The notes below the pieces were generated by a model, which was not told the DNA's origin, made no database searches, and worked only from the letters and a program-made list of their open reading frames with translations. From Cordilura impudica (lineage: Eukaryota > Arthropoda > Insecta > Diptera > Scathophagidae): DNA of 64,000 bases. Shown here one piece after another: positions 54,741 through 64,000 of this stretch (positions are counted from its first letter, which is position 1; each line of letters starts with the position of its first letter). The position numbers were made by a program, and so were the translations under genes. Location: NCBI GenBank assembly GCA_963682025.1, contig OY821519.1:108728264-108792263 (forward strand), in the 5' to 3' direction.

Positions 54741-57648
54741 AATATATATATATATTATTATTATTATTATTTCTTTATTAATTTCCTGTACAACAAGACA
54801 TGTCTTATAATTAAAGTACAGGATTTTCATCGTTCAAAAATTCGCCACAAAATTAAAATACAATAAAAAAAAAATTATAACTTATTTAAAATAAAGTAAA
54901 ATAAATACAAGAAATTATTAAAATTCATGAAATTAAAAAAATTTAAATTAAATATATTTAAACAAAGTAACTACACAAAAATTTCTTAAAATGTATCGCG
55001 TTGTTAACTAATTGTTGGTTGTGTGGAATTGCATTCCAAAGACGTGTGGCGTTTATGAAAAATTGCCATTCTGACACAAGGCATCGACGCATAGAGATAA
55101 TAAGTTTTTTGCCCCTTCAGGATCTAGCAAACTGTATTTGATCATAAAGATATAGGGGTTTCTCAGTGTAAATAATTTTATGCAAAAACATTAAAACCCT
55201 TATATTAATAAGGTTATCGAATGAGACTCCATATAGACTTTTTGAGAAAGTCGAAACGCTATCACGTTTCTTCAGTCCATAAACATATCTAACAATATTG
55301 TTGTACAAAATATTTAGTTTTTTCTTGCTGGCGTAGTCGCAGTTGCCAAAAAGTTCACAGCCATAAAGTAGACCAGGAATTAAGTATGCCTTTGCAAGAA
55401 GATATCTTACTCTTAACGGCGTAAAATACTGAGTTTCCCAAAGCGATCTTAGCTTTATATACGTTTGAACCACAAGTGTATCTACGTGGCTTGACCAAGT
55501 CAAGTTGTTATTGAAAACTATGCCAAGATTTTTTACCTTTTTACAATCTCGATGTTCTGATGGTTTATTAGTACATCATGTTCAAGAACAGGCTGAAAAG
55601 TTTTTTTATGAATAATCAAACATTTTGATTTATGCAGGTTGAGACAAAGTCCATTTGCAGTGGCCCAAAAATGTATTTTATTAAGGTCATAGTTTAACTT
55701 TTCAACATTTTCTTCTATGGAGCTTACTGGACTATTCAGATACAGCTGAACGTCGTCCGCATACATGTGTATTTTGCAGTGAGATAGTTGTTGTGGCAAA
55801 TCATTGGCATAGATGGAAAAAAGAAGTGGACCCAGAATCGATCCTTGAGGTACGCCTCTCGTGAGTGTTACAGGTCTTGAGGTCGAATTATTAACGTATA
55901 CAGATTGAGTCCGATTTGTGAGGTATGAACGTAAAAGCTGCGTAGAAGTGGATGAAAAGTTAAAAAAGTGTTTTAGCTTCATACATAGTGTTTGATGGTT
56001 TACTGTATCGAACGCCTTTGAATGGTCGAGAAGTACCAAAAAGTTTATGTTACCACAATCAAGTTCACGTCTTATGTTCTCGGTTACATTAACCAAAGCT
56101 GTACTACAACTGTGGTTAGAGAGAAATCCGGACTGCTTGTCAGACATTAGTTGATTTTCGTTTATATAATTGCTCATTTGTAGATGTAGTAGTTTTTCCA
56201 TTACTTTTGAAAGAAAGCTTAATATAGCTACTGGGCGATACTCCGTTTTCGATTTTGGAATAGGTATTATTTTTCCATATTTCCATTTAGTAGGGAAAGA
56301 ACTTGATGTCATAATGGTGTTAAATAGGTGTGTTATATAAGGCAATATTAATGGCAAAATGATCTTGATAAGCTTGGTATGTAAGTTATCGAAACCCACG
56401 GCGTTTGATTTTATTAATGAAAAACTGGATAATACATCAAACTGACTAACACAAGAAAACTCAAATGCAGTTAGTTCAAAAGAGGAGCTATTATTCATAA
56501 TGTTGTTGTTCGAATCTGTACTGTTCACTATTGTCGTCGGAAGATAAGTGAAAATGCTATTAAGTTCGTTTGCATCAATTGGGCAGGTTTCATTTTTATT
56601 ATTTTTGCCAATACCAATATCTCGAATGGTTTTCCATGTATCCTTGTAGTCAATGACGGATGAAAATCGTTCGGAATAGTAATTAGTTTTACCCATTCCT
56701 ATTTTAGAATTAGCCTCACTTCTAGCAGTGCGAAAATCGAGTTTCAATTCATTCGTTTTGAAACGTTTCCACCGGGAATAAGCAAAATCTTTGCGTTGTA
56801 TTGATTACTGGACATCAGTTGAAAACCATGGTTTACTCTTTGTGGTAACTTTTTTCCTTTTTAACGTAACTGTATCATCAAAGAGGCTTAAGATATTACG
56901 TTCTAAAAACTCCAACTGATCATCAACAGAAGTCATCTGGTATATTTGGTTCCAATTGAATAAGTTGAAATTTTCATACAACAAACTATAGTTAAGATTC
57001 TTGTAATCACGATAGGAGAAAAAAATTTGATCTTCTTGGTGAAGCTGGAAATCATAGGCTAGAAAAACCAGATCATGTTTAGAAAAACTGGAAGCTGATA
57101 TTTGATCATACAGCAGGACCTTCGACGGATTAGCGACAAATATTAGATCAATCAATGTACTGCTGGACGTTGTAAAGTGTGTTGGTGTTGTAATATTCTT
57201 TGGTGTAAGTCCTAATGACTGCATACTATCTTTAAACGACGATTCTTTTAGTAGATTCGAATTGAAATCTCCCAAAATTGCTATATCATTGGAAGGCATG
57301 GTTAAGATTTCCATTTTGTTCATAAAATCGGCAAAAGGTACTTCACGTTTGGGTCGGTAAGCACAACCAACCAGCATTTTTCTTCCAGATGATGAGATTT
57401 CAACAAATATATACTCAATTCTGTCATTTTCTTCCGCCTTGCAACGAAAACTACATGTTATAGTATTTTTGACGTATATTGCCCCACCACCTCCTCCTCT
57501 TCCACTTCTATTAAACCGAAATACTTTATAACCATCTAAGCAAATGAGGCTATCCGGAATAGATTCATCGAGCCATGCTTCAGAAACACACACTACATCA
57601 ATATTTGATTTTTCGAAAACGAATCTGAACTCATCAATTTTGCACATT

Positions 57649-57653
<5 letters not shown>
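54741..57653 (-). mobile_element. LINE, 3' part of an element split by another LINE
   Basis: It holds ORF2 from the endonuclease onward and a 3' UTR ending in (TAA)n(TA)n at 54741-54775. Its 5' part appears to be at 62151-63400 on the other side of a younger LINE: the ORF2 reading stops at QICHI there and resumes here with SLMCKIDEF, with about three codons missing. Confidence 0.75.
55117..57647 (-). pseudogene. LINE ORF2: endonuclease and reverse transcriptase, two lesions
   Basis: Endonuclease (57647-56805) with VVCVSEAWLDES, VGCAYRPKRE, AILGDFNSNL, TLIDLIFVANPS and SFSKHDLVF. One in-frame TAA at 56805-56807 is followed by AYSRWKRF and the RT (to 55533): EYRPVAILSFLSKVMEKL, LLDHSKAFDTVNH, RGVPQGSILGPLLFSIYAND and MYADDVQLY (about 55750-55780). 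A one-base frameshift near 55540 leads into the last frame (55503-55117). CR1/Rex1-type RTs look like this, but the clade is uncertain. With only two lesions it is a fairly young pseudogene. Confidence 0.85.
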
Positions 57654-57680
<27 letters not shown>

Positions 57681-57768
57681 ATTATTATTATTTATTATTA
57701 ATCTATGGAATTAATCCTTACAGACTATTTAAAAAAAACATTTAACAATGAATGAAAAATTAAAAAAT

Positions 57769-60666
57769 TTAATTTAATGTGTTCAAATAAATTATTATAT
57801 TACTTTTTATGACATTTATATTTGAAAAAAAATCTATAAATCTATAAAGCTTATTAAATTCAGAACACATTCGTCTAAGCGGATCACCGTTTGCATAATT
57901 TGATCTATAAAACTGGACAGTTAAAGGTGAGAAGAAACGTGTTGGCCGTTGGGGGATGTTAAATGAAATATTGTTGATCAGAAAACCAGAACAAACATCG
58001 CCATTAATTATGTTCAAAAGAAACGAAACGTTTAGCATAGATCTGCGGCTTTTTAAGGTTGGCAGCTTAACAAGGGCGAGTCTGCTGTTATATGACGGAA
58101 GATTTAATTGGTTAAAATTTAAGCTGCGAAGACAGAATAGTAGGAATTGTTTTTGCACCGATTCAATGCTATCAATATGAGTTTGATAGATAGGGTCCCA
58201 TATAATAGATGCATATTCCAAAATCGGTCTCACAAGTGACGTGTATAGTGTTTTTGTTACATACGGATCGTTGAACTCTTTAGACCAACGTTTTATAAAA
58301 CCAAGAACTCCTCTGGCTTTGTTTACCGTAATTGTAATATGAAGAACGAAACTAAGTTTTGAATCTAATAAGACACCAAGATCTAAGAAGTTATCAACTT
58401 TTTCCAATTGAAAGCCTCCCAACACGTAATTTACAGATATTGGTCTTTTTCGAACAAAACGCATATATTTGCACTTTTTAAGATTGAGCTCCATTAAATT
58501 TAAAATACACCATGAGTGAAACGAATCCAAATCATTTTGAAGATAAGTGTGGTCGGAATATTGGTTATAACTCATAAAGACTTTTACATCGTCAGCATAC
58601 ATCAGGATATTTGAAAACTGAATAACCTGTGGCAAATCATTTATAAATAAAGAAAATAAAAGCGGTCCAAGATGGCTGCCTTGCGGTACTCCAGATAAAA
58701 CATTAATATTTTTCGAAGATATGTTATTAAAAAGTACATTTTGCTTTCTGTTTGTCAAATATGAATATATCCACTTTGTACTAAGATCAGAAAATCCCAT
58801 TAGATGTAATTTCTTTATAAGAAGTTTATGGTTGACTTTATCAAACGCCTTGCTGAAATCAGTGTAAATTGCGTCAGTTTGCTTTCTTTGAAGAAAGCCA
58901 CGATTGACTATTGTTGTAAGATGTAAAAGGTTCGTTGAGGTTGAGCACCGTTTTTGAAAGCCATGTTGGAATGGAGAAATTAATGTGTTGACTTGGTGAC
59001 ATAGTTGATCAGTTATAATTTTTTCAAAGAATTTAGGTATAGTACTTAATTTTGCAATACCACGATAATTTGTAACATCCGACTTGTTTCCGGATTTAAA
59101 TAGCGGAATAATGAAAGAGTCCTTCCATGTATTTGGAAAGTATCCGTATTTAATTGATGAGTTAAACATTATTGTCAATGGAATAGCTAAAGCATCCGCA
59201 CATTTGATTAAAATACTGCTAGGAATTTTATCAGGTCCACTGTTATACGAAAATTTTAGTTTTTTCAACCCTTTAGAAACCATAGAGACATCAAGAAATG
59301 GAATACATATGGTTCTATTAGCAGTCAGTATATATGGATAAGTGGTAGAATCATCAAAAGTTGAATTGGAATAAGTTGTTGAAAAAAAATCAGCAAACAA
59401 ATTGCTTATAATAGTATTATCATAAGATTCAGTATGTTGAAATTTCATAATAGCAGGATAACCAGTTGTTTTTCTCTTAGTGTTGACAAATTTATAAAAA
59501 GATTTTGGATTACTTTTGAAACTATTTTTCATTTTGATTAAGTAATTAGAGTAACATGATTTATTCAGTGCAGTATATTCCGCTCGGCTGATGGAGTATT
59601 TCCCATAATCCACAAGAGAACCGGATAGCTTGTATTTCTTGTAATATTTATTTTTTTTATTTTTAAGTCTTATGAGTTGCTTGGTATTCCAAGGAGGACC
59701 AGAAAGTTTATTACGAATTTGTTTCGGAATACATAAATCCATTGCAGAGGAAATAGTACTGTAAAATGTTTCAGTCATATGATCAATAGCAGCTGTGGTT
59801 CCAATAGAAAAAGATAATAGACTGTGCCAGTTCGTACTGTGTAGAAGTTCGTTCAACAAACAGTAATTTGATTGTGCGAAACAAAAATCTTTAACATCAT
59901 TTTTAGAAGGTGTTTTTAAAAGTCCAGAGGGAATATATAAATTTACTTCAATGGTAGGGTGATGTGTATCTTCAGGAGAAGAAATTGGGATTGAACGCTT
60001 GATGTAACATTCCGAAGTATCGTTGACAAATATTAAATCCAATAATTTATAAAGATTGTTGTATATACCATTTATTTGAAAGAGATTCAGATCAAATAAA
60101 ATATTGAAAAGCTCTTCACACTTATTATTTGATTTGGATGGAACAAAATATTTTTCATCAGGTAAGAACTTCCAGGATATTGAAGGCAAATTAAAATCAC
60201 CAAGAATAATAACAAAGTCATCTTGATTAGCTGTACGAAGAATATATTTAATAGCTTCGCCATGTTTGTCATAAATAGACTGTGAGGACGATGGAGGAAT
60301 ATATGAGCAGGTAATAAATAATTGTTTTCCATTAAGTTTAATTAAAACTGCGATAAATTCGATGTCGAATGAGGGGTCAATTAATAAAGCCTCTGAGAAT
60401 AAAATACTGGAGACCGCAATAAGAACACCGCCACCATTTGTTGTGGACCCACGATCACGTCTAAAAATATTGTATTTGTAAGAGAGTATTTCCGTATTCA
60501 AAAAAGTATCATTAAGCCAAGTTTCAGTAAGTACGATGATGTGATGTTGTAAGTTGAAACTTTCCATATATAAAGATGTGAGTTTAGTTCTTAAGCCGCG
60601 AACATTTTGATAAACTAATGAAATGTAATCAACAGTACAAGCTCCTAGTTTTTTGGAGCATTTAAA
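57769..60666 (-). CDS. LINE ORF2: AP endonuclease and reverse transcriptase
   Basis: The frame is open from 60666, overlapping the end of ORF1 by about 20 bp; the first ATG is at 60567, but the conserved endonuclease start (ISLVYQNVRGLRTKL) lies upstream of it, so translation probably begins by reinitiation at a non-ATG or overlapping site. From 60567: LTETWLND (14-21), CSYIPPSSS, VIILGDFNLPS (~118), LLDLIFVNDTS, EDTHHPTIEV (catalytic His region); RT with NYRGIAKLSTIPKFFEKI, TDFSKAFDKVNH, GVPQGSHLGPLLFSLFINDL and MYADD near residue 656; a C-terminal domain follows. It has 932 residues from the ATG, no stop or frameshift. Confidence 0.9.
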   Translation of the reverse strand, partial: FKCSKKLGACTVDYISLVYQNVRGLRTKLTSLYMESFNLQHHIIVLTETWLNDTFLNTEILSYKYNIFRRDRGSTTNGGGVLIAVSSILFSEALLIDPSFDIEFIAVLIKLNGKQLFITCSYIPPSSSQSIYDKHGEAIKYILRTANQDDFVIILGDFNLPSISWKFLPDEKYFVPSKSNNKCEELFNILFDLNLFQINGIYNNLYKLLDLIFVNDTSECYIKRSIPISSPEDTHHPTIEVNLYIPSGLLKTPSKNDVKDFCFAQSNYCLLNELLHSTNWHSLLSFSIGTTAAIDHMTETFYSTISSAMDLCIPKQIRNKLSGPPWNTKQLIRLKNKKNKYYKKYKLSGSLVDYGKYSISRAEYTALNKSCYSNYLIKMKNSFKSNPKSFYKFVNTKRKTTGYPAIMKFQHTESYDNTIISNLFADFFSTTYSNSTFDDSTTYPYILTANRTICIPFLDVSMVSKGLKKLKFSYNSGPDKIPSSILIKCADALAIPLTIMFNSSIKYGYFPNTWKDSFIIPLFKSGNKSDVTNYRGIAKLSTIPKFFEKIITDQLCHQVNTLISPFQHGFQKRCSTSTNLLHLTTIVNRGFLQRKQTDAIYTDFSKAFDKVNHKLLIKKLHLMGFSDLSTKWIYSYLTNRKQNVLFNNISSKNINVLSGVPQGSHLGPLLFSLFINDLPQVIQFSNILMYADDVKVFMSYNQYSDHTYLQNDLDSFHSWCILNLMELNLKKCKYMRFVRKRPISVNYVLGGFQLEKVDNFLDLGVLLDSKLSFVLHITITVNKARGVLGFIKRWSKEFNDPYVTKTLYTSLVRPILEYASIIWDPIYQTHIDSIESVQKQFLLFCLRSLNFNQLNLPSYNSRLALVKLPTLKSRRSMLNVSFLLNIINGDVCSGFLINNISFNIPQRPTRFFSPLTVQFYRSNYANGDPLRRMCSEFNKLYRFIDFFSNINVIKSNIIIYLNTLN

Positions 60667-61541
60667 TCAATTTGTGGAAGACGACCAATGTTAGCGGATC
60701 TTGGATTTTCCCTGTATATATATTCACGAACCAATGTATATTTAGGCCAAAAATTAGGATCCAGAATACGTTCAAAAAGATCATTAGTAACAGTAACTTT
60801 GAAAGAAGTAATGGATCTTGGTTGAGAAAAAACAAACTTATATGTTGAAATGTCTACGTTTGGACCCACCTTAGATTTAATGAAGGAATCAACATCTTCA
60901 GTAGTTGTATCGAAGGCCAGCCTCGAGATGAAAACAGTTTTTTTAGGTGGTACAGCTCTTAGCGTATTATTTATAGTTTGACTATTATTGAAAACGGGAA
61001 CATGGTTATTTAAGGCAAATTCAGGTTGATTATGGGCAATATCAGCACAGCTCAAAGGAATAGCAGGATCCTTAATGTTATTAATAATTGAAAGTGAATC
61101 AGGTATAGAAGAACCAGAAGTAACATAAACCGGAACAGGATTATTGTTTTTTTCTTTGGTAGCATTTCTTGACGATTTACGGCGTTTCGGTGAAGATTGA
61201 GGAGGAGATTTTAAATTATCCAATGATTTGAAATCGTCAAATAATTTTCCATAATCATTAATACGATTAGTTAAATCCGACGCTTCTTCTTGGATATTCA
61301 AAAATTTCTTTTTTGTATCTTGAAAGAAGCGATAAAAACTTACGCCAATTTTTCTGCACTTATAGCAGCACCAATGTAGACCTTTATTATTGGTCAAAGC
61401 ATCCGCAACTAACCCAGAAAGACCACTACATTTAAGATGACAAAGTTCATGACACAACCAACAAACGATCATCCGTTCCCCATCATCCTTAATGGAACAA
61501 GTATTTATCAAACAGGACATATTAATAAACAGATGTGGCAA
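60645..61541 (-). CDS. LINE ORF1 with PHD-like zinc finger and RNA-binding-like C-terminus
   Basis: 298 residues from the first in-frame ATG. Residues ~10-62 hold a Cys/His series (CLINTCSIKDDGERMIVCWLC, CHLKCSGL, HWCCYKC) that fits a PHD-type finger. A coiled-coil-like stretch (KKKFLNIQEEASDLTNRIND) and a Ser/Pro/Lys-rich linker follow. The C-terminal 90 residues (KTVFISRLAFDTTTEDVDSF, YKFVFSQPRSITSFKVTV) look like an RRM-type fold used by other LINE ORF1s. The frame is intact and ends 80 bp before the first ATG of ORF2. Confidence 0.82.
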   Translation of the reverse strand: MPHLFINMSCLINTCSIKDDGERMIVCWLCHELCHLKCSGLSGLVADALTNNKGLHWCCYKCRKIGVSFYRFFQDTKKKFLNIQEEASDLTNRINDYGKLFDDFKSLDNLKSPPQSSPKRRKSSRNATKEKNNNPVPVYVTSGSSIPDSLSIINNIKDPAIPLSCADIAHNQPEFALNNHVPVFNNSQTINNTLRAVPPKKTVFISRLAFDTTTEDVDSFIKSKVGPNVDISTYKFVFSQPRSITSFKVTVTNDLFERILDPNFWPKYTLVREYIYRENPRSANIGRLPQIDLNAPKN

Positions 61542-61547
61542 CGCTAT

Positions 61548-61860
61548 TGTTTGTTTGTTATCAATTTTGCAAATAGGCTGCTATGTGTTGTTATTGTAAA
61601 ATGGGTGTTGTTGTAAAAATATTATGCACTTGATTGTTCGTATTTTATTTGCGTTTTCTTATTTGAGTAAGTAGTGTTGTTATGTGTAGTTATTGTTAAA
61701 TATAAGAAAAGAGTTTACTTGTTTGTTTGTTATCAATTTTGCAAATAGGCTGCTATGTATTGTTATTGTAAAATGGGTGTTGTTGTAAAAATATTATGCA
61801 CTTGATTGTTCGTATTTTATTTGCGTTTTCTTATTTGAGTAAGTAGTGTTGTTATTGTTG
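61548..61860. repeat. 172-bp tandem duplication in the LINE 5' UTR
   Basis: The unit starting TGTTTGTTTGTTATCAATTT at 61548 recurs at 61720 and is nearly identical over about 135 bp (GCAAATAGGCTGCTATGT, AAAATGGGTGTTGTTG, GCACTTGATTGTTCG in both). Tandem 5' units act as promoter monomers in several LINEs, so a regulatory role is possible here. Confidence 0.82.
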
Positions 61861-62150
61861 TACAACTAAGTTATTGTCTGTTTCTTTTTATGCTTTGTTC
61901 TATTTAATTTAAGATTTTTATGTTTGTAATTTTAACTTTGTTGATTTTAATTATTTCAAAAACAATTTATTACAAATTTAATGTTAACAAAGTAACTTTA
62001 TGAAATCAGAGTTATGTGGTTTTAAAGGTAATAAATTCCTGGTTATTTTAGTGGTAATCACAAATCACAATTTTCTTTACAATAAAAGAATATAACAAAA
62101 ATGTACGGATCAAAATATTTCACGACTGTTTTCAACAACGTTCGGCCGAC

Positions 62151-62352
62151 CTATGTGGCAGATTTGTACTCCTTTCTTTTGTTTCGCCAAGATTTTTACC
62201 ATATTAAACGTCACATCTTTAGAATTTCCACTTATGTTACCAACAATGTTCATTAAAATAAAATTGAAATACTGAACTAAAAGCAACGCGATATAAAATG
62301 AAACTAGTCCAAAAATAAAAGTATGATATTTTAAAAAAGTTGTTGTGTACAA
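62151..62352 (-). pseudogene. Start of ORF2 of the older, interrupted LINE
   Basis: The minus-strand reading NMVKILAKQKKGVQICHI has the form of a LINE ORF2 start (an ICHINxRSL-type block). It is cut after the HI residues, where the younger LINE begins; the matching continuation SLMCKIDEF starts at 57653. Confidence 0.5.
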
Positions 62353-62438
62353 ATTTAAATAAGATAATAATATAAGTTTGTTTAAATATGTTTATAATTA
62401 CAAAATAAAAAGAATGATTACAGTGTAAAAATAGCAAG

Positions 62439-63389
62439 TTAAGAAGAAATACTGTTTGAGAATATATAATCATAATGTTGTGAATTAGATCCTTCATCCA
62501 GGCGAAATAAATGATTTAGGGCATCTAAACTTTCAATACAAATTGGCTCATCCGTATGCATTCGTTTGATGTAAACAAGTCCCCGAAATGAATAGGCTGA
62601 GTGCAGTAATTTTCGTTTCTTAAAGTTAACTGCTTCGCAAAGAATTTTAAAGTTGCCGTATGTTAGGTTTTCGTTAATGTAAAAATATTGACTTTTTTCA
62701 TAAGGTTCAAAACCCAAAATATTTAACGTTAGATTTCTATTTTCTTTCTTATATGCATTTAACGCCTTAAGGACAAAGTTTTTGTCATATGGTGTCATTA
62801 GTTTAGCGATGGTAACGCCATCAGGAGAATTTTCATTGTTTTGATTATTTTTATTTTGTAAACGGTGTATATATTGTAGTTGGGGTGTGGGAATTTTAAT
62901 TGTTTTTCAAATTGTATTAAATATACGATATAAATCTTCTTCAACAGTGAAAGGAACACAGTTTATACGTAGGTCACACGCAACGGCAGAATTAGAATGT
63001 TTTAGTGATTGAATTTTTAATTTTCTGATTTCGTTTTTTAGTTCTACATTTTCACCCGTAACTGTTTCTAGTTTATTAACTCGCGCAGTAACATCATTTA
63101 TATTTTCCTTCAATTCGAAAAATCTCTTATCGATCTCATTTAAGAGTCGATTTTCTACCTCTTGAACAGAAGACTTAATCTTATCCATGATACGAGTTTC
63201 ACCTTCTCTTAAAAGGGCGCGCAACAGAGAGATTTCTGCATTAATATTTTGAGTTTGTTTTGACAATTTTTTATCTAACAATTGCCCAATGCGATTGTAT
63301 AAATCAGAATCGTTTAATATGGGCAAATCTTGATTACTTAAATCAGCATCGACTGCAGTTCTCTTGGCAGATTGGCGCGTTTCTTTCAT
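62439..63389 (-). pseudogene. ORF1 of the older, interrupted LINE (one stop codon)
   Basis: One frame of 316 codons with a single TGA at 62907-62909, where the sister copy at 46.8 kb has a Cys codon. Residues ~20-125 are a leucine/charged coiled coil (DLYNRIGQLLDKKLSKQTQN, NRLLNEIDKR, VNKLETVTGENVELKNEIRK); after it DLRINCVPF, IHRLQNKN, YFYINENLTYGNFKIL and RGLVYIKRM form an RNA-binding-like domain. The plan is coiled coil plus RRM/CTD, without zinc fingers, unlike the PHD-type ORF1 of the LINE inserted into it. Confidence 0.8.
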
Positions 63390-63814
63390 GTTTATAAATA
63401 GAGTTAAATTTTGTTGAGTGATTATGTTTTGTAAAGGTATTTATTTGTGTACACTTAAAACTTTGTTTTTGTTTGTTAAAGCAAAGATTTTATTAGCTTT
63501 TGTTTTGTTGTTTATATTTTACTTAGCATGTGCTCACAGAGATTCTAATTGTTGTTGTTATTCTTGTTATTTGACAATTTTATTTTTGCTTTGTTTTCTC
63601 AGTTCACATATATTTTGTGTATTGATTTTGTAATTAAAATATAAGTTAAGCTACTGTTTAATTTTTCACAAGAATTTTATTGAACAGACTGTGTATCTCA
63701 AAGAGTTTTTTGTGATAAATATTGGCCGATAATGTTTTATATAAAACACAGTTTTTAGACTTTTTGTGGAGCTTTAAATTTTTGCGACCGTTTCACTTCA
63801 CTGTTTCACTGATT
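63390..63814. other. Probable 5' UTR of the older LINE and flank
   Basis: T-rich on the plus strand with no coding signal; an overlapping 71-codon plus-strand ORF is low in complexity. Confidence 0.35.
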
Positions 63815-64000
63815 TTTTGTTCTACCATTTTATCCCGCTTTTGACCAAACGTATATTATTTGAAAGGTATTTCTCTTAGCTGTTCATCAGAATTACAGAT
63901 TTATGTACTAACTCATACATAAAATTATACATATGCTATGGGTGTGTTTATTAAATATTTTAATGTGTTTGTTAATGAGTTTGTCATCTGCATTCACAAT
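63815..64000 (+). repeat. Second interspersed repeat family, copy 3, cut by the window end
   Basis: It matches 28300-28510, with TTCTACCATTTTATCCCG, TATTATTTGAAAGGTATTT, ACATATGCTATGGGTGTGTT and TTTGTTAATGAGTTTGTCAT in order. The start motif is missing and the rest lies beyond the window. Confidence 0.6.

Larger units (their letters stand above)
57654..62150 (-). mobile_element. Apparently complete LINE with PHD-finger ORF1
   Basis: About 4.5 kb on the minus strand: a 5' end near 62150 (GTCGGCCGAACG, then CAGTCGTG), a 5' UTR with a 172-bp tandem duplication, ORF1, ORF2 and a tail (TAA)nA(~29). Both ORFs are open. A PHD finger in ORF1 followed by endonuclease/RT in ORF2 is the known plan of CR1-type LINEs, which is the basis for that placement. 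It lies inside ORF2 of an older LINE in the same orientation. No target duplication is visible. Confidence 0.82.

Overview
The window is about 64 kb of AT-rich eukaryotic DNA made almost entirely of transposable elements, most of them decayed and many nested inside one another. I found no host gene, rRNA or tRNA that I could support. A fly (brachyceran dipteran) genome is the best guess. The reasons are an mdg1/412-like Ty3/Gypsy element, a DINE-1/mini-me-like repeat with a (GTCC)n block in more than a dozen copies, PHD-type LINE ORF1s, Tc1, hAT, Transib and BEL/Pao remnants, and short introns. Family names come from motifs read by eye, not from database searches.

Layout. At 0.75-4.24 kb a DINE-like repeat is split by a 2.7-kb transposon with ~0.55-kb inverted repeats and an ATAT target duplication. 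At 5.6-13.8 kb a Tc1 pseudogene is split by a complete Ty3/Gypsy element on the minus strand (366-bp LTRs identical by eye, intact gag and pol, ATAT duplication); this is the youngest insertion. At 13.8-15.3 kb DINE-like copies lie in series. At 18.5-20.2 kb there is an unclassified element with many CGACAATGTC-like motifs around a small two-exon ORF. At 20.9-25.1 kb there are a transposase-derived pseudogene, tandem repeats and a truncated second copy of the long-TIR element. At 26-31 kb there are DINE-like copies, a second interspersed repeat and two Tc1 fragments. At 31.8-34.5 kb there is a second, related long-TIR/ATAT element whose transposase pseudogene keeps an intron. At 35.8-38.4 kb there is a Transib-like (RAG1-related) remnant, and at 39.1-42.7 kb a BEL/Pao remnant with a DINE-like insertion in its 5' LTR.

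The last third (45-64 kb) is mostly LINE material. A PHD-ORF1 LINE of about 4.5 kb with two open ORFs (57.65-62.15 kb) sits inside ORF2 of an older LINE (54.7-57.65 plus 62.15-63.4 kb). A hAT remnant (53.05-54.40 kb, near-perfect 8-bp duplication) sits inside another LINE reverse-transcriptase fragment. Several ORF1 fragments and more DINE-like copies fill the rest.

The most interesting material is (i) the pair of related long-TIR/ATAT transposons, which together define termini, target site, conserved transposase motifs and a lineage-specific intron; (ii) the DINE-like repeat, whose ends can be fixed from an empty and a filled copy of one LTR inside the window; and (iii) the likely active Gypsy element. 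Nearly all short ORFs outside the entries below are shadows or accidental translations of repeats.
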